A stretch of 20,244 nucleotides of DNA from NCBI GenBank assembly GCA_030622125.1, contig JAUXGM010000023.1, forward strand, positions 1-20,244, in the 5' to 3' direction. Under the pieces are notes generated by a model. That model did no database searches. It was not told the DNA's origin and saw only the letters and a program-made list of their open reading frames with translations. This document shows positions 7,374-16,846 of this stretch, in pieces (positions within the stretch are counted from its first letter, which is position 1; every line of letters begins with the position of its first letter). The translations under genes and the position numbers were made by a program. The stretch comes from a bacterium. GTDB lineage: Bacteria > AUK180.

Positions 7374-7916
7374 ATGAGAATATTTTTAGCTGTTGAAATT
7401 CCGGATTACATAAAAGATAACATCTATGATTATTTTGAAAGACAAGGATTTTTTACATTAAAAGGACTTTCTTTTGTATCAAGGGAAAATCTTCATTTAA
7501 CCATTAAATTTCTTGGAGAGCAGGATGATACAATAGCGGATGAACTGAATTTCATCTCGGATCTAAGACAAAAATTGCTCCCAACTAAGATTAACTTTTC
7601 TGTATTTGATTACTGTATGTTCTCAAACCACAAGGCACCCAGAGTGCTTTGGGTTAATGTTTCCGATAATAAAAAGATACTTGTGAATTTTGCAAGGAAA
7701 TTGGAGTCGGAACTTTTTAATAGAAAGATCATTAAAGAGTCTACTGACAATTTCAGACCACATATTACAATAGCACGCAATAAAACAGGTAGAAAATTTA
7801 ATTTTGATAAGACAAAAAATCTCCGATTTGGAAAATTTAATATAAATAAAATTCTACTGTTCAAATCTACATTAACAAAAACCGGTCCGATATATGAAAA
7901 AATAAAAAGTTATTGA
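7374..7916 (+). CDS. thpR: RNA 2',3'-cyclic phosphodiesterase (ThpR/LigT, 2H family)
   Basis: The 180-residue length is normal for ThpR. It has the two HxTx motifs that define 2H phosphoesterases: HLTI at 41-44 (in HLTIKFLGE) and HITI at 130-133 (in RPHITIAR), plus the characteristic N-terminus MRIFLAVEIP. Family members hydrolyse 2',3'-cyclic phosphates on RNA ends in the cytoplasm. The ATG is 3 nt after the cinA stop, with no recognisable Shine-Dalgarno, so translation probably depends on ribosomes finishing cinA. The stop codon overlaps the next ATG by 1 nt (TGATG). cinA-thpR adjacency is widespread, often with recA next; here addBA follows instead. Confidence 0.93.
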   Translation: MRIFLAVEIPDYIKDNIYDYFERQGFFTLKGLSFVSRENLHLTIKFLGEQDDTIADELNFISDLRQKLLPTKINFSVFDYCMFSNHKAPRVLWVNVSDNKKILVNFARKLESELFNRKIIKESTDNFRPHITIARNKTGRKFNFDKTKNLRFGKFNINKILLFKSTLTKTGPIYEKIKSY

Positions 7917-10615
7917 TGGAACTCACTATCCTGCCTTCAAACCTTGCTCTTCAAAAGAAAATGGTTGAGGATGTTAAGAACAAAGGATTGTTTTTCGGTC
8001 AAAATATCATTACATACAACACATTTCTCAATAAGTTAAAAGCTGAATCAACATCCGATATGATGCCGATAACCAATTATGAATCACTTCATTTGATCTA
8101 TAATATACTCAAAGAAGAAAAGAATAATATATTTTCAAATGTTAGTAAAATTGAAGGTGAGATACTAAAATTTATAGAGAAAATAAAATTCGAAAATTTT
8201 ATATCGGGAAAACATATAGATGAAAATCTCATTAACGGCAGAAAATGGAGAGATCTTTATCTAATATATCAAAGCTACGAAAATCATCTTTCTGATCAAG
8301 GAATGATGGATGGAACGGATGTATTGAATTTTATTTTTGAAGAACTGGAGAACGCATCCTTTTTAAGAAAATACGACAGTTTGGTCTTTAAGAATTTTTA
8401 TATAATTGAGGATGAAGAAATTGCATTGATCTCCCGAATAAGTAAGTTAAAGAAGATCGTAATAGAAGTTGATATTCCATCGGATATGAAAGATGAATTT
8501 GAGGAAAAATTTATTCCTTATGATCTAAAAAATTTCTATAAACTAAACATATTTGAAAGCCAAAAGCCGGATATTACTGTTTTTAGCGGAAAAAATGGGG
8601 ATATTGAAATGAAATATCTCCTTCATTATATCTTGAAGGAATATGATGAAAAAAAAGATATCTCAATAATATTTTCCGACCGATCATTGCTTAATGAGAT
8701 AAGAACAATGCTTGATCAAGATCAAATCAGCTACTACTCCGGACATTCAAAGGGTATTGGAAACGATCCGATTATAAAGGCATTTAATCTTCTATTTAAT
8801 GGTTTTGAGAATAATTTTTCCAATAGTTACTTTTTAGCACTTACTTCAACAAAGGTCTTTAAATTTAGGAATTTCTTTAAGATATCATCAATAATTAAAC
8901 ATCATAATTTTATCAATGATCTAAAAAAATGGAAATTGTATTCGGATGACGGTGATCTCGATCTATTTATCCAATTTTTGGCGGAATTCTCTGATTTATT
9001 GGAAAAAGGGGATTTTTTAAATGATACTGAAAAATTATTCCAACTCTTTGAAGATAATCTTTCAGAGGATCTTGACCTTGACGGATACAGCAATCTCAAG
9101 GAAAATTTTTTAGTGATCAGGGATTTTTATATTCGGTTTAATTTTAAAATTGATAGAAATAATTTTTACAGGATCTTTAATGATCTTGCACAGAGTTTAA
9201 CATTAAGATCAAGATCAAGGAATATACTTGAGGGAATAATGATATTAAATCCTTATGATGCCGTTACAATTAGTCATGATACTTTATTTTTTCCCGGAAT
9301 GAATGCCAATATCTTTCCTAATTTTGTAAATAGAATGCCGATTTTTTCGATAGATGAACTAATGAGTAAATTTTCAATAGATACAAACTACAATATTTAT
9401 AAAAAAGAGGAGTTTAAGTTTAAAATTTTACTAAGTAAAACAAAGAAACTCTATATTTCATACAGAATCATGGGGGATGACGGGAATCCGCTTTTGAAGA
9501 GTAGCTTTATTGACAAGGTTCATCCGGATAGAGAAATTATATTTAATGGTGATTCATCGGACAATGAAAAAATTGATTATCTATGTTCTCTTGCCGACAA
9601 AAATATAGAATTCAAAAAGGAGTATGATAAGGCATTGGAATTTAATAATTATTTGGATTCACTTGATCCAGCTATTTTTGTAACTCCTCCGAGCAAAAAC
9701 AAAAGGTATCTTGGATTTTTGGAACAAGAAATTACTACGGAGTCATTTAGTATATCCGCATTGCAGGAATATGCCAATTGTCCGTATAGTTATTTCTTAA
9801 AATATATTCTCGGTTTGAAAGAAATGATCTATGAGGATGAGGGGGATAACTTTTTAGAGGGGAATATCTATCATGATGTTATGTTTAGAATTCAAGATCA
9901 ATTAAGGAAAAAAGAGTTTAATTATGATGAATTCAACAGGCAATTCAATAAGGTCATTGAAGGATTCATTAAGAAAGGTGAGATGCGTAATATCGGTTTT
10001 TTACCGTTTGAACAATACACCTATAAAAAAAAGATAAGGAATTTTATTGAAAATGAGATCAATGAATTAGGAAATGATGCGACAAGACAGGTAAAGTATT
10101 TTGAACTGCAATTAGGAAAACCATATAGAGATTATGGTGAATATGATCCAAACTCAAAATTGGATGAGATACTGATAAAAATAGGCAGTGATGAATTAAG
10201 ATTTGAGGGAAGGATTGACAGAGTTGATAAGATAAATGATCATTATGAATTGATCGATTATAAAGCTACTGTCGGTTATATCGATAAAAAAATGAAGCAC
10301 AATCTATTATTTCAAAATTATATCTATCAAAAATTATTTGAAAAAGCGAATCTTGGACATATCCATGATTTTGAATATAAGGGGATAAAGGATAACAAAA
10401 ATATCTCCGGGAGCAAGGTGGATATTGATGCTATTGATAAATTCATGGTATTGATCATAAAAAATATAAAAAATGGTAAATTCCCATTTTATTATACAAG
10501 ATCCATAACCAAATTCACCACCGTTAAGAATGAAAGTGAGATGAGTAGAAAATGCAAATTTTGTCCATTTAAAGGTATATGTCAAAGGAGGGATAAAAAC
10601 CTTGAATTCTATTAA
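7916..10615 (+). CDS. addB: AddB-like subunit of the AddAB helicase-nuclease
   Basis: This 899-residue AddB-type protein is shorter than Bacillus AddB (about 1,160). Its N-terminal helicase-like part is degenerate: no Walker A of the GxGxGKT kind is found, so it is probably non-motor. Numbering from the ATG at 7916, the C-terminal PD-(D/E)XK nuclease holds H653, GRID (D768), the DYK triad D781/K783 and QNYIY (Q800/Y804). One cysteine before the nuclease (C622, in YANCPYSYF) and three after it (KCKFCPFKGIC; C880, C883, C889) match the 4Fe-4S 'iron staple' known in AddB. With AddA it should process double-strand breaks for RecA loading. An in-frame TTG at 7913 is an alternative start, but the ATG in TGATG is preferred for stop-start coupling with thpR. 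Its end overlaps addA by 14 bp. Confidence 0.9.
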   Translation: MELTILPSNLALQKKMVEDVKNKGLFFGQNIITYNTFLNKLKAESTSDMMPITNYESLHLIYNILKEEKNNIFSNVSKIEGEILKFIEKIKFENFISGKHIDENLINGRKWRDLYLIYQSYENHLSDQGMMDGTDVLNFIFEELENASFLRKYDSLVFKNFYIIEDEEIALISRISKLKKIVIEVDIPSDMKDEFEEKFIPYDLKNFYKLNIFESQKPDITVFSGKNGDIEMKYLLHYILKEYDEKKDISIIFSDRSLLNEIRTMLDQDQISYYSGHSKGIGNDPIIKAFNLLFNGFENNFSNSYFLALTSTKVFKFRNFFKISSIIKHHNFINDLKKWKLYSDDGDLDLFIQFLAEFSDLLEKGDFLNDTEKLFQLFEDNLSEDLDLDGYSNLKENFLVIRDFYIRFNFKIDRNNFYRIFNDLAQSLTLRSRSRNILEGIMILNPYDAVTISHDTLFFPGMNANIFPNFVNRMPIFSIDELMSKFSIDTNYNIYKKEEFKFKILLSKTKKLYISYRIMGDDGNPLLKSSFIDKVHPDREIIFNGDSSDNEKIDYLCSLADKNIEFKKEYDKALEFNNYLDSLDPAIFVTPPSKNKRYLGFLEQEITTESFSISALQEYANCPYSYFLKYILGLKEMIYEDEGDNFLEGNIYHDVMFRIQDQLRKKEFNYDEFNRQFNKVIEGFIKKGEMRNIGFLPFEQYTYKKKIRNFIENEINELGNDATRQVKYFELQLGKPYRDYGEYDPNSKLDEILIKIGSDELRFEGRIDRVDKINDHYELIDYKATVGYIDKKMKHNLLFQNYIYQKLFEKANLGHIHDFEYKGIKDNKNISGSKVDIDAIDKFMVLIIKNIKNGKFPFYYTRSITKFTTVKNESEMSRKCKFCPFKGICQRRDKNLEFY

Positions 10616-13600
10616 AAAAGAGCTGGTATCTTATCTTAATATTTCAAAAGAAAAAGAAAAAAGCCTGGAAGATAATAATATTATTGTTACAGCAGGTGCC
10701 GGTTCGGGAAAAACCAAATCACTTGTAGCAAGATACCTTTATTTGATCCTGATAAAAAATATTCCACCGGAGAAGATACTTGCATTAACATATACCAATA
10801 AGGCAGCAGCAGAGATGAAAGAGAGGATCAGAAGAACTCTAATAGATATCTATGAAAAGGATGAGAAGGCAAAAAAATTAAGGCAGTTATTAAGGGATCA
10901 TTATGAGAATTTTGAAGAAAAAAAGGAAAAAGATCTTTTGGGAATAGAATTCTCTTTTATATCCACCTTTCATTCATTTGCACAATCTATTATTTCATCA
11001 ATGCCGATAGAATTCTCAAGCGGCGTAGATATTCAGATCATAGATGATATAGCCGAATTTATTCTTATTGACGATATCATTAAAGAAGTAATTACCGATA
11101 TATTGAATAATGGAAAAGATAATGCTCTTTACAAGGATATTGTTGATTTAATGGGCGTGATTTCTCTACAAAAACTTATGGAATATACAAAAACAGCGGT
11201 ATTATCATGGCATACAAAAGGACGGGAAAGGGGTATATACGATTTTTTTGAGACAAAGTATAAGGAATTCATTAGATCGGAATATAATGATACCTTAGAT
11301 CGTTTAAAGGAAAAACTGAAAATAGAACTTTTAAATATAAAGGATCATAGAATAAATATTAAAAAGAACAAAAATATTGAAACATTTGATAAACTCACTT
11401 CATTTTTGAGCAAATTCTCTATGGGAAACTCATTTTTTGATATTGCGAATTCACTCTTCCAAAGATTTCCAAGCTTTTCATTCAATAAAAATACTACAAA
11501 TGACGAAAAAGAATATCTTATAGAAATAGAAAAAACAATAGAAAATGTATTTGAAATATTAAATATCATCTATTCAGGTGTTATCATACGATTTGGCGAT
11601 CTTGTCAATAATAGGATGGAAGAAGAACTGCAAAAGAAAAATATACTGACCTTTTCAAGGATGATAGAACTTCTTGCAGATACATTAGAGAACAATAGAG
11701 AATTGAGAAACACATTACAAGTTAGGTTTGACGGGATACTGATAGATGAGTTTCAAGATGCGAATGATCTTGAAAAAAAAGTCGTCTACTATATTGCAGG
11801 AGAGGGGAAAGGTAATGATCTTGATAGTTTCACCTTTCCAAAAGGGAAACTCTACATAGTTGGAGACCCGAAGCAATCAATCTATTATTTTAGAAATGCC
11901 GATGTCTCGGTTTTTATAAAAACGATCTCACATTTTTATAAAATGAGCTATACTGTGTTGCAGTATGGAGATAACTATCGTTCGGAGGAAGAATTAATCG
12001 ATTACTATAACACTACTCTTTCAAAGATATTAAATGGAAAAAGCGGAAAGCTTTACGATATTGAATATGGCAGACCACTCAATTGTAAAAAAAACGAACC
12101 GACCGAAAATGGAGAGGTAGGATATATTGATACCGACGATATATATGAAAGCACAGCGCGATTGATTCTCCATTTAAAATATGAAGAAGGTTGCAATTTT
12201 AAAGATATTACTGTGTTGTTAAAGAACTATCGGAGTGAAATTGATAATTATACAAATCTTTTTGCTATATATAATATTCCTTTCCTCTCAAGTGGAGAAG
12301 ATACAATTGGTGATTATATAGAACTTGATAGTATAATTAAATATCTCGGTGCTCTTTCGAACCCCTATGATGATATTAAATTGATCTCGTTATTCAAAAC
12401 CCCGTTTTTTTATATTGACGATGTAACTCTTTATGATATCTCAAAAGTAGAAAAAAACAACTACTTTGAAAAATCAGAGGAATATTTTAAAGATCACAAA
12501 AAATTCAATTCCAAATTTTCTATTTTCAGGACACTTCTACAAGAGGTTAATATTAAAAGTAATGAAGATATTATTAAATCAATAATTAAAAGGAATAATT
12601 ACGATTATTATCTTTCATTAAGAGAGAACAAAAAGATTCTCATGTCAGGTGTAAATAAAATTATCAAAATAGCAAGAGAGTTAACTATTCAAAATCTATT
12701 TACATTTTACGAGTTATCTAATTATCTTAACAGTAACTCTGATATAATTCCCATAAACAATGATATTGCCAATGATGAAGATGTAGTTAGAATTATAACA
12801 GTTCACAAATCAAAAGGACTTGAATTTCCAATTGTTATTTATCCGCAAATGGATAAAGGAACAAAAAATAGAAATCGTTCGGTATTCTATATGGAAGAAA
12901 ACGGTATAATTTTTAAGTTTATAAAAAAAACTAAATATTTAGATTCTATCAAAACGCTGATCAATGATAAAGAGGAAAAAGAATACTACCGTCTTCTATA
13001 TGTTGCTTTTACAAGAGCTAAGGAGAAATTATTTTTATTAAGCAAGGATAATAAAAATAAGGAAATAAAGGATATCGTAAAAGAAGGATATGAATGGAAT
13101 GTTTCATTGAGTGAAATAGAAAATATTGAAATCACAAAAGAAAAAACAACTTTATTACCTATAAAGAAGATATCAATTATTCCATCGGAGATAGGAATGT
13201 CTGTAAGTAATTTCTTAGAGAATATCTGTTTTCAAGGGGATGGAAAAAAGGAGAAGAAGAAAGAGGTAAGATCGGAACTTGCTGTTATTGGTACAATAGT
13301 TCATAATATTTTGGAAAATGACGATTTTGAATTTGAAAAGGTTAATTTTAATGATCTACCCGAATCGGTCTATGAAAAGGTCAAGAATATTATAGAAAAA
13401 TATAAAAATTCATCAATTTTTAATGAAATATCCTCCTCAAACGGCAATGATTTTCGTGAGGTAGAAGTTGCCGGTATATATAATTATAATGGAGTAAATT
13501 ATATGTTACACGGCAGAATTGATCGTTTAATTATCAATAAGAATGGAAACGCTACATTGATTGATTACAAAACATCCATTTCAGGATCAGGATTTGAAAG

Positions 13601-13715
13601 GGATAAAATGCAGTTAAAAATATACAAGAAAATACTTTCAAATCGATTCAAAATTATCGATGCTTTTCTTCTTGACCTTGAAAACCTAAGAAAGATCAGG
13701 ATAAGCGAACAATGA
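10602..13715 (+). CDS. addA: AddA-like UvrD-family helicase-nuclease
   Basis: This 1,037-residue superfamily 1A helicase has a full motif set: Walker A AGAGSGKT (31-38), Ia [12 protein letters not shown] (61-72), II DEFQD (382-386), [14 protein letters not shown] (421-431), IV NYRS (458-461), [10 protein letters not shown] (733-741) and [13 protein letters not shown] (800-810). A C-terminal RecB-type nuclease domain carries H901, GRID (D974), DYK (D988/K990) and QLKIY (Q1004/Y1008), so both activities look intact. It is the 3'-5' motor and one of two nucleases of AddAB. The start is TTG at 10602: AGGAGGG (10586-10592) lies 9 nt upstream and no suitable ATG exists nearby. It starts within the last 14 bp of addB, and its end overlaps djlA by 4 bp, so subunit production is probably coupled. 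Confidence 0.94.
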   Translation: MNSIKKELVSYLNISKEKEKSLEDNNIIVTAGAGSGKTKSLVARYLYLILIKNIPPEKILALTYTNKAAAEMKERIRRTLIDIYEKDEKAKKLRQLLRDHYENFEEKKEKDLLGIEFSFISTFHSFAQSIISSMPIEFSSGVDIQIIDDIAEFILIDDIIKEVITDILNNGKDNALYKDIVDLMGVISLQKLMEYTKTAVLSWHTKGRERGIYDFFETKYKEFIRSEYNDTLDRLKEKLKIELLNIKDHRINIKKNKNIETFDKLTSFLSKFSMGNSFFDIANSLFQRFPSFSFNKNTTNDEKEYLIEIEKTIENVFEILNIIYSGVIIRFGDLVNNRMEEELQKKNILTFSRMIELLADTLENNRELRNTLQVRFDGILIDEFQDANDLEKKVVYYIAGEGKGNDLDSFTFPKGKLYIVGDPKQSIYYFRNADVSVFIKTISHFYKMSYTVLQYGDNYRSEEELIDYYNTTLSKILNGKSGKLYDIEYGRPLNCKKNEPTENGEVGYIDTDDIYESTARLILHLKYEEGCNFKDITVLLKNYRSEIDNYTNLFAIYNIPFLSSGEDTIGDYIELDSIIKYLGALSNPYDDIKLISLFKTPFFYIDDVTLYDISKVEKNNYFEKSEEYFKDHKKFNSKFSIFRTLLQEVNIKSNEDIIKSIIKRNNYDYYLSLRENKKILMSGVNKIIKIARELTIQNLFTFYELSNYLNSNSDIIPINNDIANDEDVVRIITVHKSKGLEFPIVIYPQMDKGTKNRNRSVFYMEENGIIFKFIKKTKYLDSIKTLINDKEEKEYYRLLYVAFTRAKEKLFLLSKDNKNKEIKDIVKEGYEWNVSLSEIENIEITKEKTTLLPIKKISIIPSEIGMSVSNFLENICFQGDGKKEKKKEVRSELAVIGTIVHNILENDDFEFEKVNFNDLPESVYEKVKNIIEKYKNSSIFNEISSSNGNDFREVEVAGIYNYNGVNYMLHGRIDRLIINKNGNATLIDYKTSISGSGFERDKMQLKIYKKILSNRFKIIDAFLLDLENLRKIRISEQ

Positions 13716-14509
13716 AAAAAAGATTTATATTTAGACCTAAATGTGGTTCAATATTCTGGGGTGCTTTGATTGGACTTATATTCTTCAATATTCCCGGAGC
13801 GATCATTGGTGGAATAATAGGGGCAATTATTGATCAAATATCATCTTCGGGAACATCTGACAGAACAACCTATGCCAAAAGAAATGTGGCAGTTGAAGCA
13901 ATAACGAATTGTATGATGCTTGTTGCCGCTGCCGATAAAGTTATTAAGAATGTTGAAACGGATGTCATTGTGAATTTCTTTATTCAAAATGGCTTTGACA
14001 GTACTACACTTTTAGAGGTCAGAAAAACGATCAGTGATTTCAAAAGCTACCCCAGGGATATCTATTCGGTTACGGAGAATATCAATAAATATTTAAATTA
14101 TAATGACAAATTAGCAATTTTAAACTCTCTATTTATTATTGCTCTTGCCGACGGTATTATTACAAAAGATGAGGTCAAAACAATAAGGCAGATCGCTCAT
14201 CTGGTAAGGATAAAAACCTATGATTATAGCTCAATTCAATCACAGTATATTGATGCATCATCCAGGTATTATGAAAAAAAAGATCACAATCAATATTATT
14301 ATAAACAAAGGGGAAAAATAAATCCTTATGAAATACTAAGTGTTTCGGAAGAAGCATCAAAAGATGAGATAAAAAAAGCATATAGACGATTGGTAAAACA
14401 ACATCATCCCGATAAAGTTATGCATCTTGGGGAAGAGTTCAGAAAGATTGCAGAAGAGAAGATGAAAACGATAAATGAAGCGTATACGATGCTTGGTGGC
14501 AGGGATTGA
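13712..14509 (+). CDS. djlA: DjlA-like membrane co-chaperone (TM-TerB-DnaJ)
   Basis: This 265-residue protein has the DjlA architecture and length. A glycine-rich membrane segment is at about 12-41, with repeated small-residue spacing ([18 protein letters not shown]). A TerB-like helical domain is at about 58-168, with the acidic pairs [11 protein letters not shown] and [11 protein letters not shown] linker rich in Tyr, Lys and Gln follows, and a C-terminal J domain at 204-262 carries the HPD tripeptide (232-234) and NPYEIL start. The J domain should stimulate a DnaK partner at the membrane surface. ATGA overlaps the addA stop by 4 bp, so it is the last gene of the addBA run; a functional link to DNA repair is not evident. 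Nothing resembling a strong terminator follows it before the next promoter. Confidence 0.85.
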   Translation: MKKRFIFRPKCGSIFWGALIGLIFFNIPGAIIGGIIGAIIDQISSSGTSDRTTYAKRNVAVEAITNCMMLVAAADKVIKNVETDVIVNFFIQNGFDSTTLLEVRKTISDFKSYPRDIYSVTENINKYLNYNDKLAILNSLFIIALADGIITKDEVKTIRQIAHLVRIKTYDYSSIQSQYIDASSRYYEKKDHNQYYYKQRGKINPYEILSVSEEASKDEIKKAYRRLVKQHHPDKVMHLGEEFRKIAEEKMKTINEAYTMLGGRD

Positions 14510-14535
14510 TAAAAAAAAGAGTTCTGAAAATCCCC

Positions 14536-14564
14536 TTGACAAAATCGGGAAAATATTGTATACT
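14536..14564 (+). promoter_or_regulatory. Strong sigma70-type promoter for the Rrf2-iron-sulfur operon
   Basis: A consensus -35 TTGACA (14536-14541) is separated by 17 bp from TATACT (14559-14564). The predicted start is near 14571, giving a short leader of about 13 nt before the ATG at 14584. It lies in the only sizeable gap (74 bp) between djlA and the Rrf2-family gene, so the regulator, desulfurase and scaffold genes are probably transcribed from it. Confidence 0.75.
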
Positions 14565-14570
14565 TATAAG
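14563..14570. promoter_or_regulatory. Possible Rrf2 autoregulatory site
   Basis: CTTATAAG is a perfect 8-bp palindrome between the -10 element and the predicted start, where bound repressor would block transcription. Rrf2/IscR-type regulators commonly repress their own operon from such a place (family knowledge). The palindrome is short and A+T-rich, and I do not recognise it as a described Rrf2 site. Confidence 0.25.
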
Positions 14571-14583
14571 GTAGAGAATAACA

Positions 14584-14982
14584 ATGAAGATAACAACACG
14601 ATTTATCTATGGACTTAAATTTCTTGAATATATTTATAAAAAAGATGATATCGTAAAGATGGATGAAGTGGTTTTTCACCTGGATATCTCAAAAAAATAC
14701 CTTGAAAAAATCTCAAGGCGGCTGCAAAAAAACGGGATCATAGAAACAGTAAGGGGACCGAACGGTGGATATAGGTTATGTGAAAATAACAATAATATTA
14801 ATCTATATTCAGTCTATATTGCATTAGAAGACAAGGTTGAAGAAGGAATTTGCTTTGAAAAACAGATATGCCGAACAAAGCTTTGCACTACAAGTAAAAT
14901 TCTTACAGATATTAATCAAGAGATAGCAACATATATGCAAAGGAAGAGTTTAATTTCATACTTTAAAGGAGAACAAAAATGA
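14584..14982 (+). CDS. Rrf2-family (IscR-like) transcriptional regulator
   Basis: The 132-residue protein has an N-terminal winged helix (about 1-65) with the Rrf2 signature LDISKKYLEKISRRLQKNG and the wing RGPNGGYRL (58-65). Three cysteines follow in the ligand region: C90, C96 and C101. IscR binds a [2Fe-2S] cluster through a similar C-x5-C-x5-C set, so a cluster-sensing role is inferred; spacing here is C-x5-C-x4-C. The gene follows its own promoter closely and overlaps the desulfurase start by 4 bp (ATGA). Like iscR heading isc operons, it probably represses its own operon when clusters are plentiful. The Shine-Dalgarno is weak (AAGG at 14569-14572). Confidence 0.88.
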   Translation: MKITTRFIYGLKFLEYIYKKDDIVKMDEVVFHLDISKKYLEKISRRLQKNGIIETVRGPNGGYRLCENNNNINLYSVYIALEDKVEEGICFEKQICRTKLCTTSKILTDINQEIATYMQRKSLISYFKGEQK

Positions 14983-16130
14983 AAGGATATTACTTTGATA
15001 ATATTGCCGCTACAAAGGTTGACAAAGAAGTAATAAAAGCAATGCTCCCATATTTTGACACTTATTACGCTATGCCTTCCTCACAGTTTTCTCATCAACC
15101 CGGCATATTCATAACGGATAAAATTGAACAAGCAAGAAAGAATATTGCTCACTTTATCAATGCCGATAAGGACGAAATAATATTTACATCGGGTGAAACC
15201 GAATCAAATAATCTTGCTATAAAGGGAGTGGCAAGAGCGAACAAAAAAAGAGGGAATCATATAATTACAGTTAAAAATGAACATAGATCCGTCTTAAATT
15301 CCTTTAAAACACTTGAAAAAGAAGGCTTTGATGTTACCTATCTTGATGTTGATGGTGAGGGATCCGTTGATCTCCAACAGATAAAAGATTCAATACGAGA
15401 TAATACTATATTGCTCTCGGTAGCCCTTGTTGATCAAGTAGTAGGAACGATCCAGCCGATAGCCGAGATAGGAAAATTAATAAAAGAAAAGCAGGTAATA
15501 TTTCATACTAATGCAACCTATGGACTCGGTTACCTTCCCCTTGATGTTAAAAAAATGGGTGTTGATCTTTTAACCATTAGTGGAGATAAAGCTCATGCAC
15601 CAAAGGGAATCGGTGTCCTTTATAAAAGAAAAGATATAAATATCAATAGAATATTTGATGGGAATTTTAATGAATTTTATATAAGACCCGGTATTGAAAA
15701 TGTTCCGGGAATCATTGGCTTTTCAAAGGCAGTTGATCTTTTAAAACATAATGAGAATACAATAGAAAAGATAAATGAATTACGCGATATACTTATTGAC
15801 AAACTTTTAACGATAGGGGACTCCGTATTGAATGGATCAAGAACAAAAAGAGTGGCAAACAATGTCAATATTACTTTTTATAAGGTTGAGGGTGAATCGG
15901 TAATGTTGCATCTTGATATGAATGGGATTTCCGTTACTACCGGATCCGCCTGTTTTTCCAGATCATTGGAACCGGACTATGTTCTAAGTTCCATGGGTTT
16001 TGATCATGAAAGGATACACGGCTCTATAAGATATTCTCTTTCAAAATACAATACTAAGGAAGAGGTTGAATATGTTAGCGAAAAGACAAAAAAAATTATT
16101 AAAAGATTAAGGGAAATTAGCCCCTTATAG
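14979..16130 (+). CDS. Divergent NifS/IscS-like cysteine desulfurase
   Basis: This 383-residue fold-type I PLP enzyme aligns end to end with NifS/IscS. It keeps FTSGETESNN (69-78), the PLP-stacking His in NEHRSVL (H102), GTIQPI (156-161), Schiff-base Lys204 (SGDKAHAPKGIG), RPGIENV (236-242), the persulfide-forming Cys325 (TGSACFS) and SIRYSL. Several IscS cofactor contacts differ: the Asp facing the pyridine nitrogen (HVDAAQ) is Asn178 in HTNATY, the following Gln is Tyr181, the NNE triplet is DQV (152-154), and the His before the lysine is Asp203. The start YFDNIAAT also departs from DNAATT. Expected role: release sulfur from cysteine for the adjacent scaffold and perhaps the TusA-like protein. 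The substitutions leave activity and substrate uncertain; a specialised or altered PLP enzyme is possible. Confidence 0.85.
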   Translation: MKGYYFDNIAATKVDKEVIKAMLPYFDTYYAMPSSQFSHQPGIFITDKIEQARKNIAHFINADKDEIIFTSGETESNNLAIKGVARANKKRGNHIITVKNEHRSVLNSFKTLEKEGFDVTYLDVDGEGSVDLQQIKDSIRDNTILLSVALVDQVVGTIQPIAEIGKLIKEKQVIFHTNATYGLGYLPLDVKKMGVDLLTISGDKAHAPKGIGVLYKRKDININRIFDGNFNEFYIRPGIENVPGIIGFSKAVDLLKHNENTIEKINELRDILIDKLLTIGDSVLNGSRTKRVANNVNITFYKVEGESVMLHLDMNGISVTTGSACFSRSLEPDYVLSSMGFDHERIHGSIRYSLSKYNTKEEVEYVSEKTKKIIKRLREISPL

Positions 16131-16140
16131 AGGAGGAATT

Positions 16141-16800
16141 ATGTCGATACCATATACAAAGAAGATATTGGAAAACTTTTTACATCCCAAAAATGTTGGT
16201 GAAATTAAAAACGCCGACGCTATTGCAACGGAGGGTTCTTCGATTTGTGGTGATGTTGTTAAACTTTTCATAAAAGTTGACCCGAAAACGCATAAGATAG
16301 TTGATATTAAGTTTAAGTCCTATGGCTGTGCGGCAAACATTGCAACTGCTTCTATTATTACTGAACTTGCAAAAGGAAAAACAATTAATAAGGCAAAAAA
16401 GATCAGTTGGGAAAAAGCCAATAAAGAGCTTGGTGGGCTTCCACCCGTTAAGGTTCACTGTGCGGTTTTAGCGATTGATGCGTTGAAGTCGGCAATTGAT
16501 AATTATGAACAGGCACATGGACTTATAAGGGAAAAAGTGCCGACTGATGGAAAAATAATTATTAAACGATTACGTCATATCATCAATCCGATATTTGGAA
16601 AAGATGTTGTTTCCACCAAACTAATAAAGGAAATTAAGATAAAAGATGGAATTATTTCCATTAAAATGAATTTAGCACCCGATCACCAATTCTATAACAA
16701 CATTTCAGATGAAATAAAAGAACGCCTCGAACCTCTCTGGGATGTCAAAAAAGTTGACATTGTTGGGGACTTAGACAGTCTGACATCGCAAAAGTCCTAA
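16141..16800 (+). CDS. IscU-type Fe-S scaffold fused to a MIP18/DUF59-like domain
   Basis: The N-terminal part (about 3-125) of this 219-residue protein is an IscU/NifU-N scaffold with all cluster residues: C36 and D38 in SSICGD, C63 in KSYGCAAN, and H106/C107 in PPVKVHCAVL. A linker follows. The second domain, about 135-213, has the pattern of the MIP18/DUF59 (SufT-like) family: a helix ending at INPIFGKDVVS, then strands KIKDGIISIKMNL and a helix before VKKVDIV. The Cys that many DUF59 proteins carry after the LT strand is absent (LAPDHQFYNN). Classical NifU instead ends in a CxxC Nfu domain, which is missing here. The DUF59 match is by pattern only. A strong AGGAGG (16131-16136) precedes the ATG, 10 bp after the desulfurase stop, so both proteins are probably made together to assemble clusters. 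Confidence 0.82.
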   Translation: MSIPYTKKILENFLHPKNVGEIKNADAIATEGSSICGDVVKLFIKVDPKTHKIVDIKFKSYGCAANIATASIITELAKGKTINKAKKISWEKANKELGGLPPVKVHCAVLAIDALKSAIDNYEQAHGLIREKVPTDGKIIIKRLRHIINPIFGKDVVSTKLIKEIKIKDGIISIKMNLAPDHQFYNNISDEIKERLEPLWDVKKVDIVGDLDSLTSQKS

Positions 16801-16846
16801 AAATTACAAAATCATGGGTTAATAAAATTGTGAGAGAGAAAAAAAT

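Noticed and set aside
9198-9222. AGATCAAGATCAAGG short tandem repeat inside addB
   Set aside because: It encodes an ordinary RSRSR stretch within a continuous reading frame; likely codon repetition and not a regulatory element.
14539-14620. Minus-strand open frames across the djlA-Rrf2 gap (e.g. 14404-14679)
   Set aside because: They run antisense through the well-supported djlA J domain and the Rrf2 winged-helix region, show no family resemblance, and would be the only genes on the minus strand.
16808-16828. Third copy of the intergenic repeat
   Set aside because: Only about 11 of 14 core bases match and the downstream part diverges. It is too weak to annotate without a genome-wide search.
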